NCBI RefSeq assembly: GCF_900109355.1
Contig: NZ_FOBF01000010.1
Span: 62,001 to 126,000 of the forward strand
DNA from: Nonomuraea pusilla
GTDB lineage: Bacteria > Actinomycetota > Actinomycetes > Streptosporangiales > Streptosporangiaceae
Length of the DNA: 64,000 nucleotides
Direction of reading: 5' to 3'
The translations under genes and the position numbers were made by a program. The notes beneath the pieces were generated by a model. That model saw nothing but the letters and a program-made list of their open reading frames with translations. It searched no databases and was not told the DNA's origin. This document shows, in pieces, positions 9,307-17,754 of the stretch (positions within the stretch are counted from its first letter, which is position 1; each line of letters opens with the position of its first letter).

Positions 9307-10245
9307 ATGCTCACCCGCCCACCGACGCCACCGCCCGTCCCCGTAGACAGCGTCGGGCCCCTGCCGTCCACACCCCCCACCGTGCCGCCCCGGTGGCGCG
9401 CCCTCCGGCCACCACGACACCGCCACCACCCCACCCGGCCACGCCACACCCTGCCCCTGATCGCCCTCGCGCTCCTCATTCCCCTGCACGTCCTCACCCC
9501 TCCCGCCCAGGCCGCCCCGCCCCCTTGGCGCTGGCCCCTGGACGGCCACCCCCAGGTCCTGCGGCGCTTCGCCCCGCCCCCGGCCCCCTGGCTCTCCGGC
9601 CACCGGGGCGTCGATCTCGCCGCTCCCACCGGCACACCGGTCCTCGCCGCAGGCCCAGGCACCGTCAGCCACGCGGGGCCGGTGGCAGGCACGGGCGTGG
9701 TGAGCATCAAGCACGCCGACGACCTGCGCACCACCTACCTCCCGCTCACCCCGTCGGTACGCGAGGGTCAGCCCGTCGCCGCCGGCGACCGCATCGGCAC
9801 CGTCGCCGAACCGACCGGCCACTGCCAGACGTCGTGCCTCCACTGGGGCCTGCTCGACGGCCCGGACTACGCGAACCCCCTCATGCTCCTGGCCCACGGC
9901 GACGTCCGCCTGCTGCCGTACTGGTCCTCACCGCTGGAGCAGGCGCCCCCGGCCCCCGACCGCTCCCAGCCGCCCCCGCACGCTCGCCCAAGGGACTCCC
10001 CACAGTCCCTCTCCGCCTCCCAGCAAGGGCCTCGGGGCAGGCACCTCCCGTCGCTCACCCTCTCCGCCGCGACCTCCGCGGCTCCCGCGATCGGCGCGGG
10101 AGCCCTGATCGCCGCAGCCCTCCTGCTCGCCGCCCTCCGACGCCGCCGCCCGAGGGGCGGACACCACCACACCGACTCAGAACGCCTCACCTCGGCCTCC
10201 GGACGCCACCGCCGAGGGGTACGCCGACGGACGCCGAAGCCTTGA
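9307..10245 (+). CDS. Secreted or anchored M23 family metallopeptidase
   Basis: A 312-residue protein with a hydrophobic export segment (TLPLIALALLIPLHVL, ending in an AQA-A cleavage-like site), an M23/LytM domain, and a C-terminal hydrophobic helix followed by Arg residues, suggesting membrane anchoring. Zinc-site features are GHRGVDLAAPTGTP (His and Asp ligands) and CQTSCLHWGLLDGP, where the usual HxH is C-L-H. Such enzymes cut peptidoglycan cross-links; many actinomycete copies with the LHWG form exist. ATG at 9307 is used; a GTG at 9382 is an alternative that keeps the signal segment. In related genomes this peptidase gene lies next to rpsB; here the ArsR/MFS pair separates them. Confidence 0.85.
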   Translation: MLTRPPTPPPVPVDSVGPLPSTPPTVPPRWRALRPPRHRHHPTRPRHTLPLIALALLIPLHVLTPPAQAAPPPWRWPLDGHPQVLRRFAPPPAPWLSGHRGVDLAAPTGTPVLAAGPGTVSHAGPVAGTGVVSIKHADDLRTTYLPLTPSVREGQPVAAGDRIGTVAEPTGHCQTSCLHWGLLDGPDYANPLMLLAHGDVRLLPYWSSPLEQAPPAPDRSQPPPHARPRDSPQSLSASQQGPRGRHLPSLTLSAATSAAPAIGAGALIAAALLLAALRRRRPRGGHHHTDSERLTSASGRHRRGVRRRTPKP

Positions 10246-10283
10246 CGCCCACAGGCGACGAAGAAGCCCGCGCGCCGGCCACA

Positions 10284-10916
10284 TCACGAGGTCCGAAGCC
10301 GCGCCTCCCTGCGCAGCAGCCGTCTTCGCCACAGCGGGTACGTCACGGCGGTCAGCGCGAAGAACAGCGGCGCCGGGTGCCCGAGGCGCGCCGCGAGCAG
10401 CAGGTCGAGCAGCGGCACCGCGAAGAGGAAGCCCACGAACCACGCCGACGGCTCGGGCGGCCTGGCCGGGGCCGCCGCCCAGGGCGTCCGCTTCCAGGGC
10501 TTGGCAATCGACAGCCACCCCTGGAACGCAATCGCCGACGCCATCAGCGCCGGCCCGGCCAGGTGCGCGGGCGAGGCGTGCTGCTGCCCGGTGGCGAGCG
10601 CGCCGAGTTGCGGCCCGAGCAGGAAGATGCCCGCGTACAGCTGCACCAGCGTGATGACGAACTTCGCCATCACCCACCAGTACTGGAAGTAGCCCCATCG
10701 CGTCAGCGCCGAGAGCATGATCCCGGTGAAGGCAGAGGCGTTGGCCAGCTGCGCCAGCACCTGCGCGTCGAGCATCTCGGCCATCGCGTACGCCTTCGGT
10801 TCGCGGGCCGTCGTCCCGTACACCATGAGCGCGAACAGCCCCAGCGCCTGGCTCATCCAGCCGACGGAAGTGATCACGTGTAGCCAGACGAGCAGGTTCC
10901 GCGCTCCACGCGCCAC
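10284..10916 (-). CDS. Integral membrane protein of unknown function (DUF2269-like)
   Basis: A 210-residue protein with about five or six hydrophobic helices, starting NLLVWLHVITSVGWMSQALG, a pattern seen in DUF2269-type membrane proteins (helix with conserved His and Gly-Trp). The middle and C-terminal parts carry AFTGIMLSALTRWGYFQYWW and VGFLFAVPLLDLLLAARLG. GTG at 10916 has GGGAGGG directly upstream. A 15-bp direct repeat sits 15 nt upstream of the start and looks like an operator, so the gene is probably controlled by an unlinked regulator. The family call is tentative. Confidence 0.55.
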   Translation of the reverse strand: MARGARNLLVWLHVITSVGWMSQALGLFALMVYGTTAREPKAYAMAEMLDAQVLAQLANASAFTGIMLSALTRWGYFQYWWVMAKFVITLVQLYAGIFLLGPQLGALATGQQHASPAHLAGPALMASAIAFQGWLSIAKPWKRTPWAAAPARPPEPSAWFVGFLFAVPLLDLLLAARLGHPAPLFFALTAVTYPLWRRRLLRREARLRTS

Positions 10917-10930
10917 GATCCCTCCCTAAG

Positions 10931-10960
10931 TAGACAGCCTACGTATAGACAGCCTACCTA
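10931..10960. promoter_or_regulatory. Tandem operator-like repeat before the membrane protein gene
   Basis: TAGACAGCCTACGTA (10931-10945) is followed at once by TAGACAGCCTACCTA (10946-10960), a 15-bp direct repeat differing at one base. It is AT-richer than its surroundings and lies just upstream of the GTG at 10916. Confidence 0.6.
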
Positions 10961-10973
10961 TTAGGGATCGGAC

Positions 10974-12077
10974 TCAAGCCCGGGGATGCGCCTGACGGTA
11001 GGCCGCGCGCAGGCGGTCGATGGAGACGTGGGTGTAGATCTGCGTGGTGTTCAACGACTCATGCCCCAACAGCTCCTGGACACTGCGCAGGTCCGCACCA
11101 CCTTCCAGGAGGTGGGTGGCCGCCGTGTGCCGCAGCCCGTGCGGCCCCATGTCCGGGACGCCGTCCACCTGGGCGATCCGCGAGTGGACCAGCCGCCGCA
11201 CGGTGCCCTGGTCGATGCGCCCGCCCCGCACCCCCAGGAACAGCGCCGCACCCGACCTCGGCCCCACCCACAACGGACGCCCGTTGACACACCAGGCGTC
11301 CAGCGCGCGAAGCGCCGGCAGCCCGAACGGCACCGAACGTTCCTTACGTCCCTTGCCCAGCACCCTGACGACGTGCCGGTCCCGGTCCACGTCGTCGACG
11401 TCGAGCGCGCACAGCTCGCTCACCCGCACCCCTGTGGCGTACAGGAGCTCCAGGATCGCCTGATCGCGGAGGTCCTTCGGCTCGGCCGCGTTCGGGGGCC
11501 GCTCCAGAACCGCCTGCGCCTGTTCCTGGTCGAGCACCGCGGGCAGCGGCCGCACCGCCTTGGCGCTGCCCAGCAGCAGGCCGGGGTCCGCGGCCAGCCA
11601 TCCCCGCCGGTGGCAGTAAGCGGTGAAGGTACGCGCGCACGCGGTCCTCCGGGCCAGCGTGGCCCGCGCCTTGCCCTCGGCATGCTGCCCGGCGAGCCAC
11701 GCGCGCAATGTCGCGATGTCGAGCGCCTCGATCCGTCCACGCAGGTGGTCGAGCAGTCCCCGGATGTCCGAGAGGTAAGCCCGGACGGTATGCGGAGAAA
11801 GATCTCGTTCGAACCGCAAGTACCGTTCGAACTCCGCCACCACCTCCTCCACCCCCGAGGGGGGAGCCACCACGGCAGACGACTGAGCAAGGGGGCGAGG
11901 GTGCCCAGCCTCCCCCTCGGGAGAAACCCCCACGGCAGGCCGCTGAACGAGCGGGCGGAGGTGCCCGGCCTGCGCAGCGGGGGGAGCCACCACCTCCCCG
12001 GAGACAGGAGTCGCCGACTCCCCGCGATCATCGCCGTGCCCCACAGCCAAGCACCTCCCACCGAACACCGAGGCCAC
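10974..12077 (-). CDS. xerC: Tyrosine recombinase XerC
   Basis: Site-specific recombinase that resolves chromosome dimers with XerD. All catalytic residues are present in the 367-residue numbering: Arg218 (TGVRVSEL), Lys242 (GKGRKER), His313 and Arg316 (HGLRH), His339 (LGHESL), and Tyr348 (IYTH). The SAM-like N-terminal domain begins near residue 76 (VEEVVAEFERYLRFERDLS). The 75 residues before it hold an internal repeat (AGHLRPLVQRPAVGV / AGHPRPLAQSSAVVA) and are unlike XerC; XerC is normally about 300 residues, so the true start may be the GTG at 11852. Convergent with nothing nearby; the neighbour is the membrane protein gene. Confidence 0.9.
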   Translation of the reverse strand: MASVFGGRCLAVGHGDDRGESATPVSGEVVAPPAAQAGHLRPLVQRPAVGVSPEGEAGHPRPLAQSSAVVAPPSGVEEVVAEFERYLRFERDLSPHTVRAYLSDIRGLLDHLRGRIEALDIATLRAWLAGQHAEGKARATLARRTACARTFTAYCHRRGWLAADPGLLLGSAKAVRPLPAVLDQEQAQAVLERPPNAAEPKDLRDQAILELLYATGVRVSELCALDVDDVDRDRHVVRVLGKGRKERSVPFGLPALRALDAWCVNGRPLWVGPRSGAALFLGVRGGRIDQGTVRRLVHSRIAQVDGVPDMGPHGLRHTAATHLLEGGADLRSVQELLGHESLNTTQIYTHVSIDRLRAAYRQAHPRA

Positions 12078-12400
12078 CTAATACCCCCGCAACCTCATCA
12101 CACCGCACACGCACAGGGCCCGCCCAACCTCTGGGTAACTGGAGGTTCAGCACGTCATCGCACCACCCGTGAACATCAGAGGAATCGGCACGTCCTCGGG
12201 CCACCCCAACGCCATCCTCCCCGAGGAGGCGACACGGCCCTCGCCGAAAGCCTGAACAGCCTGCCCTGCAACGCCGGTCGCTGGGAAGGACCGTCATCCA
12301 CAGGCTGGCCGCACTCTCCGCCATCCATCCACAGAACCTGGTTCGGCGACCCGGCCGCACCCTCGCATCCGGGAAAGTCGGCGCCCGGAGGAGGTGGCAC
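12078..12400. other. Gap between xerC and yraN
   Basis: No gene is seen. The region is the divergent upstream region of both genes. It ends with GGAGGAGG, the ribosome-binding site for yraN. No clear promoter hexamers could be picked out. Confidence 0.5.
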
Positions 12401-12754
12401 ATGGCCACGAAGAACGAACTCGGCAGGCAAGGCGAGCAGCTAGCCGTGACCTACCTGGAGGCCAAGGGGATGAAGATCCTCGAACGCAACTGGCGCTGCC
12501 GCCGCGGCGAGATCGACGTCATCGCCGAGGATGGCCCCACCCTGGTCGTCGTCGAGGTGAAGACCCGCTCGGGCCGATCGCACGGCACCGCGCTGGAGGC
12601 GGTCCGGCCCCACAAGCTGGCCCGGCTCCGCGTGCTGGCCGCCACCTGGCTGGCCACCCAGTCCCGCGGCTACGAGACGGTGCGGGTCGACGTCGTCGCC
12701 CTGGAACGGTTCGCGGGAGCCTTCGCGCTCCGGCACATCCGAGGGGTGATCTAG
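12401..12754 (+). CDS. yraN: UPF0102 (YraN) nuclease-fold protein
   Basis: A 117-residue protein with the restriction-endonuclease-like core of UPF0102: GEQLAVTYLEAKG, RNWRCRRGEIDVIAED, and LVVVEVKTRSG give the E-x..-D-x..-ExK arrangement expected of this fold. Its cellular role is not established in the family. ATG at 12401 has GGAGG upstream. It is joined to yifB without a gap (stop 12752-12754, next start 12755), and yraN-yifB-dprA is a standard actinomycete order. Confidence 0.93.
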   Translation: MATKNELGRQGEQLAVTYLEAKGMKILERNWRCRRGEIDVIAEDGPTLVVVEVKTRSGRSHGTALEAVRPHKLARLRVLAATWLATQSRGYETVRVDVVALERFAGAFALRHIRGVI

Positions 12755-14290
12755 GTGGCGGTCGCCCGTACCCGCAGCGTGGCGCTGATCGGAGTCTCCG
12801 GCCGCAGCGTCGAGGTGGAGGCCGACGTGGGCAACGGCCTGGCGGGCATCCACCTCATCGGCCTCCCCGACGCCGCGCTGAGCGAGGCGCGGGAGCGGGT
12901 CAGGTCGGCGATGGTCAACAGCCGCTACCCGTGGCCCGACGCGCGCATCACGATCAGCCTGTTCCCCGCCAGCCTGCCCAAGCGGGGCAGCCAGTTCGAC
13001 CTGTCCATCGCCGTCGCCATCCTCGGCGCCTCCGGGGTCGTTCCCGCGGAGCGCATCGCGGAGCCGTTCTTCCTGGGCGAGCTCGGCCTCGACGGCCGTC
13101 TGCGCCCGGTGCGCGGCGTCCTCCCGGCCATCCTGGGCGCGGCTGAGCAGGGCGACGCCACCGTGGTCGTTCCCGCCGCGAACGCCGCCGAGGCCGCCCT
13201 CGTGCCCGACGTCAAGGTGGTGCCCGTCGCCGACCTCCGCCAGCTCGTGGAGTGGCTGCGCAGAGGCGAGGCGCCGCCCGAGCCGGTGCCCGACGCGGCT
13301 CCCGCCACGACCCGGGTGCTCGACAGGCCGGCCGTGGACCTGTCCGACGTGGTCGGCCAGCCGGTCGCCCGCCGCGCGCTGGAGGTGTCCGCCGCGGGCG
13401 GCCACAACCTCTGGATGCTCGGCCCGCCGGGCACCGGCAAGACCCTGCTCGCCGAACGCCTGCCCACCCTGCTGCCCGACCTGGCGCTCGATCACGCCCT
13501 GGAAGTCACCGCCATCCACTCCGTGGCGGGCGTCCTGCCCCCGCAGAGCCCCATGATGAACCGCCCGCCGTTCGTCGGCCCGCACCACACCGCCACCGCA
13601 GCCGCGATCATCGGCGGGGGCAGCTCGGTGGTGCGCCCCGGCGCGGTGTCCCTGGCCCACCGGGGCGTGCTGTTCCTGGACGAGGCACCGGAGTTCCCCC
13701 GCCACGTCCTCGACGCGCTGCGCCAACCGCTGGAGTCCGGCCAGGTCACGGTGTCCCGGTCGGTGGGGTCGGTCACCTTCCCTGCCAGGTTCATCCTCGT
13801 CCTGGCCGCCAACCCGTGCCCGTGCGCCCAGGCGGACGACCAGGGCGCCAACTGCCGGTGCACGTCCACGATCAAGCGCCGCTACCTGGGCCGGCTCTCG
13901 GGCCCGCTCCTCGACCGGGTCGACATGAAGGTCACCGTGGCCCGCTCGTCCAGGCGTGAGCTGATGGCCGACCGCCAGTTCGTGGAGTCGAGCAAGACCG
14001 TGGCCGAACGCGTCCTGGTGGCCCGGGAGCGCGCGGCCAAGCGGCTGGCCGGCACCCCGTGGCGTACCAACGCGGAGATCCCCTCCTCCCTGCTGCACGC
14101 CGACTACCGCCCGCCCGACGACGCCATGAAGCCGATGACGTCCTGCCTCGACGCGGGAACGCTGAGCGCTCGGGGGCTCGACCGGGTGGTCCGCGTCGCC
14201 TGGACCCTCGCCGACCTGGCCGGCAAGAGCCACCCCGGCGAGGACGAGACGGCGGCAGCCCTGAGCTTCTGGCTGGGGGTGAGCGCGTGA
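12755..14290 (+). CDS. YifB/ComM Mg-chelatase-like AAA+ ATPase
   Basis: A 511-residue protein with an N-terminal Lon-protease-like fold (residues 1-170; GIHLIGLPDAALSEARERVR), a central Mg-chelatase AAA+ domain with Walker A GPPGTGKT at 223-230 and LFLDEAPEF as Walker B, a Cys-rich insert (NPCPCAQ...NCRCTST) that probably binds zinc, and a C-terminal lid. ComM homologues act as branch-migration helicases in natural transformation; in actinomycetes the role is less clear. GTG start directly follows the yraN stop. dprA follows after a 471-bp repeat-bearing gap. Confidence 0.92.
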   Translation: MAVARTRSVALIGVSGRSVEVEADVGNGLAGIHLIGLPDAALSEARERVRSAMVNSRYPWPDARITISLFPASLPKRGSQFDLSIAVAILGASGVVPAERIAEPFFLGELGLDGRLRPVRGVLPAILGAAEQGDATVVVPAANAAEAALVPDVKVVPVADLRQLVEWLRRGEAPPEPVPDAAPATTRVLDRPAVDLSDVVGQPVARRALEVSAAGGHNLWMLGPPGTGKTLLAERLPTLLPDLALDHALEVTAIHSVAGVLPPQSPMMNRPPFVGPHHTATAAAIIGGGSSVVRPGAVSLAHRGVLFLDEAPEFPRHVLDALRQPLESGQVTVSRSVGSVTFPARFILVLAANPCPCAQADDQGANCRCTSTIKRRYLGRLSGPLLDRVDMKVTVARSSRRELMADRQFVESSKTVAERVLVARERAAKRLAGTPWRTNAEIPSSLLHADYRPPDDAMKPMTSCLDAGTLSARGLDRVVRVAWTLADLAGKSHPGEDETAAALSFWLGVSA

Positions 14291-14460
14291 CCCCGCCCAC
14301 TTAACGCGAGCAGGCGACCCCGCCCACTCAACGCGAGCAGGCGACCCTGTCCGCCGGAGCTGTGCAGATGACGCCGCCCGCTCAACCCGAGCAGGCGACC
14401 CCGCCCGCTGGACGTGAGGAGATGAGCCCGCGCTCGACACGAGCAGATGAGCTCGCTCAC
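14291..14460. repeat. 27-bp tandem repeat after yifB
   Basis: The ACGCGAGCAG-type core recurs at 14304, 14331, 14385, 14412 and 14439, all on an exact 27-bp grid (the 14358 copy is degenerate). The unit is a multiple of three and begins immediately after the yifB stop, so it may derive from 3' coding sequence. Confidence 0.8.
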
Positions 14461-14761
14461 TGGACCTATGCGCTGCGACCCGCTCTCTGCACCTGCCCCG
14501 TGAGCCCGGTCACTGTGGCCGTAATCCCGCGACGACGGCCGTGCCGCCCGGCTCGTCACCCGTTACGGGGAAGAGGGCGGCACGGGCGCAGGCGTGAGTC
14601 CACTGTGGCTGCCCGACAACCGCCCCACCCGCAGTACAGCTCGGGCCGCCGGGGGGCGAGGCGGGGGCAGATGAAGGACGCCACACCACCGGCAGGCCCG
14701 GGCCCCAGCAACCACCAGCCACCACCGACGACGAAACGCCAGAAAAGGAGCAGGAAGACCG
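14461..14761. other. Gap before dprA
   Basis: No gene is supported between the repeat array and dprA. The only clear element is a purine-rich AAAAGGAG about 20 nt before the ATG at 14762, the likely ribosome-binding region. Confidence 0.45.
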
Positions 14762-16060
14762 ATGAGCAGCACCGAGCAGGAGGCCAGGGCGGCGCTCATG
14801 CGGGCGGCCGACGTCGGCGACACCCTCATGGGGCGCCTGGTCGCCCACTGCGGCGCGGCGAACGCCGTGGAAGCGATCCGGGCGCGGGCGCTGCCGCCCG
14901 AGTTCGCGGCGCAGGAGGCCGAGCAGGAGCGTCCTCCAGATCTCGTAGCACGACTGAACGCCTGGCACGCCCGCCTCGACGCCTCGAACCCGGCCGCCGA
15001 CCTGGAGACAGGTGGCAGGCTGGGCGCCCGCCTGATCATCCCCGGCGGTCCCGAGTGGCCGACGCAGCTCGACCAGCTCGGCGCGAGCCGCCCTCTCGGC
15101 CTGTGGCTGCACGGTTCGGCGAACCTGCGCTTCTCCTGCCTCAGGTCGGTGTCGGTGGTGGGAGCCAGGGCGGCGACGGCGTACGGGCTGCACATCGCCG
15201 CGCAGTTCGGGGTGGGCCTGAGCGAGGCGGACTGGACGGTCGTCTCGGGAGGCGCGTACGGCATCGACGGCGCCGCACACCGCGGCGCCCTCGTCGGCCA
15301 GTCTCCGACGGTGATCGTACTGGCCTGCGGTGTCGACGTCTGCTACCCCAGCGGGCACCACAACCTCTTCACCGCGGTGCGTGAGCAGGGCGTCCTGGTC
15401 TCCGAATGCCCACCGGGAGTCCACCCGACCCGTGCCCGGTTCCTCATCAGAAACCGCCTCATCGCCGCTCTGTCACGCGGCACCGTCGTGGTGGAGGCGG
15501 CGCTGCGCAGCGGCGCGCTCAACACGGCGGGCCACGCCCTGTCACTCAACCGGCACCTCGCCGCCGTACCCGGCCCGACCACCTCCGGACTGTCGGCGGG
15601 CTGCCACAAACTGCTCCGCGAGCGCAAAGCGGTCTGCGTGACCTCCCCGGAGGAGATGATCGACCTGGTGGGCACCATGGGCGACGACCTCGCCTCGCAC
15701 TCCCGGGGCGCCGCGGTCCCGAGGGACAGGCTCAACGAAACGGCCAAGAAGGTGCTGGACGCCGTCCCCGCCCGAGGCGGGGCCGGACCGGCCTCCATCG
15801 CCGTCGCCGCCGGCGTCAGCCTCGACGTCGCCCTCAGCGCCCTCGGCGGCCTCGGCGCAGCGGGGTACGTCGAACGCACGGACAAGGGCTGGCGCCTGCG
15901 AAGAACCACCTCCGCCGCCTACCGGAAAGCGCCGGAGTCGGCCGCCCTCGACACGCCACCCGCCCGCGAAGACGCCCCCGACGACCTCCCATTCCCGGAG
16001 GACCACCCCGACGACCTCCCCCCGGCCCCTCTCCCGACCGCCCACGGCGTTCTCACCTGA
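14762..16060 (+). CDS. dprA: DNA-processing protein DprA
   Basis: A 432-residue DprA, which loads RecA on incoming single-stranded DNA. The Rossmann core is clear: SVSVVGARAATAYG, TVVSGGAYGIDGAAHRGAL, VIVLACGVDVCYP, and RFLIRNRLIAALSRGTVVVE. A C-terminal winged-helix segment (LNETAKKVLDAVP to GYVERTDKGWRL) follows, and then an acidic Pro/Asp-rich tail. ATG at 14762. It completes yraN-yifB-dprA. No competence uptake genes are in view, so the family role in recombination may dominate. Confidence 0.94.
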   Translation: MSSTEQEARAALMRAADVGDTLMGRLVAHCGAANAVEAIRARALPPEFAAQEAEQERPPDLVARLNAWHARLDASNPAADLETGGRLGARLIIPGGPEWPTQLDQLGASRPLGLWLHGSANLRFSCLRSVSVVGARAATAYGLHIAAQFGVGLSEADWTVVSGGAYGIDGAAHRGALVGQSPTVIVLACGVDVCYPSGHHNLFTAVREQGVLVSECPPGVHPTRARFLIRNRLIAALSRGTVVVEAALRSGALNTAGHALSLNRHLAAVPGPTTSGLSAGCHKLLRERKAVCVTSPEEMIDLVGTMGDDLASHSRGAAVPRDRLNETAKKVLDAVPARGGAGPASIAVAAGVSLDVALSALGGLGAAGYVERTDKGWRLRRTTSAAYRKAPESAALDTPPAREDAPDDLPFPEDHPDDLPPAPLPTAHGVLT

Positions 16061-17391
16061 CGGGCGATCCGCCCGCATCTGACAACGCGACCCGGCCGCC
16101 GCTCCGGCCAACACGAACCTGTACGTCCCAGCCCGGCAAGGATCAGCCGGCTGCCTTCAGACAGGAGGACAGACAAGCAGCGCCCCATACCCCTGATCAG
16201 GAGTCCGACGCTGTACATCTCTGACGACGGTCACGGGTCCGCGTCGCCCGTGCCCGGCACTCGCGACGGCGGCTCTTCGCGCCTGCTGCTTATCCGTCCG
16301 TCGGTCGATCTACGTCGTCCTTCCGCATGCCGCCGGACCCGCCGTTCTGCGCGGCGGCCGAGGACCAGCGTGCATGTCGAGCTCCGCCGGCAGGCGCCGC
16401 GGGCGGCCGCGCCTCGCACGGCAGCGACCCCTGGCGACCGGCAGGCCGGTGGTCTACATGCCCGAGCCCGCCCCGCGCACGCCACGGGAGCGGGCGCGGC
16501 CGTTGAACACAGGAAGTGTCGTCTCTGCGTCCGGAAGGCAGACCGTCGTCCTGCTTCGCTGATCAACGGTTGAACGCTTCAGATAGGCGAGCCGCAGCCG
16601 TTGGAGGGTTTGTACGGACGACCGATGGTTCAGACGACGCGTGGTTCGGGTGCCTCCAGCCTGGAGTACTCCATCAAGTGGGAGTTCCCGATCGAGATTC
16701 GCCCCGCTCGGCGGCTGCCACCCGCCACACTGTTGTCCGCGGCCATCGCCCCGGTCTCCTTCGATTTCGACTAGGCCCTCGAAGGATGGCGATGGCCGCC
16801 CAGACCAACGAACAACCCACCCTGACCCACAAGCCATAGGGCAGACACCGGAAAACCGGTCGTCACAAGCGGAACGCGATCTCCCGGGGTCACACTCCTG
16901 GATCCGGGCAACCCCGGAGCCCACGGCTCCCCCCACCCTGGGGACCAAGCTCACGCCCCCCGGGAACCGGTCACCCCACCCCGCGGGAACATCCCACCCT
17001 GGGGAACCCAGCTCACGCCACCCTGGGGACCCACAGCCCACGCCACCCCCGGGAACCGGCTCACACCACCCCGGGAACCGAGCTCACGCCACCCTGGGGA
17101 CCCAGCCCACGCCACCCCCGGGAAACCAGCTCAACCACCTCGGGGAACCCAGCCCACGCCACCCCCGGGAAACCAGCTCAACCACCTCCGGGAACCCAGC
17201 CCACGCCACCCCCGGGAAACCAGCTCAATGACCTCGGGGAACCGGTTCACGCCGCCTTGGGGCACCGACGTCGTGAGGGCGGACTCAGCATGTGGGCGGA
17301 TAAAGGGTCGGCAGGCTTGCGCCCGGCCAGCGGCGTGGGTGGGCCATGCCTCGGCCGGTCGGGCGGGTGGTGGAGGGGTGCGTTCGACAGG
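16061..17391. other. 1.3-kb region without a recognisable gene
   Basis: Open frames exist on both strands but none shows family motifs, a ribosome-binding site or stable codon bias. The first 800 bp are of mixed composition with several stops in all frames; the last 350 bp are a tandem repeat array (16900-17245). It lies between the 3' ends of dprA and the DUF2469 gene. It may hold a decayed gene, but none could be identified. Confidence 0.5.
16900..17245. repeat. 23/24-bp repeat array with a 47-bp higher-order unit
   Basis: Units of the form CCACCCCGGGAACCAGCTCACG alternate between two versions. The GCCACCCCCGGGAAACCAGC version occurs at 17111, 17158 and 17205, exactly 47 bp apart; more degenerate units extend left to about 16900. 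Each unit contains a CCCGGG-like centre. Confidence 0.8.
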
Positions 17392-17715
17392 TCAGCCGGA
17401 GAAGCCTTCCTTGGGCATCTCCAGGTCGGCCTTGGCCAGTTCCTCGATGTTGACGTCCTTGAAGGTGACTACGCGGACGTTCTTGACGAAGCGCGCAGGA
17501 CGGTACATGTCCCACACCCAGGCGTCCTGCATCTTGACGTCGAAGAAGACGTCGCCGTTCTCCGCGGTGCGGACGTCGAGGTCGACCGAGTTGGTGAGGT
17601 AGAAGCGGCGCTCAGTTTCCACGACGTATGTGAACAAACCGACGACATCGCGGTATTCGCGGTAAAGCTGCAGCTCCATCTCGGTTTCGTACTTTTCGAG
17701 ATCCTCTGCGCTCAT
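17392..17715 (-). CDS. DUF2469 family protein
   Basis: A 107-residue acidic protein, MSAEDLEKYETEMELQLYRE at the N terminus and DAWVWDMYRPARFVKNVRVV in the middle, matching the actinobacteria-specific DUF2469 family that is almost always encoded next to rnhB. Function is unknown. ATG at 17715 has AGGAGG 6-8 nt upstream. It follows rnhB by 39 nt on the same strand and is probably cotranscribed with it. Confidence 0.9.
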   Translation of the reverse strand: MSAEDLEKYETEMELQLYREYRDVVGLFTYVVETERRFYLTNSVDLDVRTAENGDVFFDVKMQDAWVWDMYRPARFVKNVRVVTFKDVNIEELAKADLEMPKEGFSG

Positions 17716-17754
17716 CGCGGTCCTCCTGTCGTACCGGTCCCCCGGTGTGCCTGG

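Noticed and set aside
7981-10245. A single 754-codon open frame spanning the MFS gene and M23 peptidase
   Set aside because: Its first part is antiphase to the MFS gene and Pro/Arg-rich with no family signal; only the part after 9307 is real.
10974-12077. Tyrosine recombinase as an integrase of a mobile element
   Set aside because: Sequence and position beside yraN-yifB-dprA match chromosomal XerC; no attachment repeats or phage/plasmid genes nearby.
12290-12345. DnaA-box-like sites (TCATCCACA, CCATCCACA) near xerC/yraN
   Set aside because: Only two imperfect boxes and no dnaA/dnaN or AT-rich unwinding region; not an origin.
16454-17041. 195-codon minus-strand frame in the gene-poor gap
   Set aside because: Half of it is repeat sequence and the rest has no family motif, ribosome-binding site or codon bias.
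17111-17245. Regular 47-bp repeats as a CRISPR array
   Set aside because: Units are contiguous without unique spacers, and no cas gene is present; it is a minisatellite.
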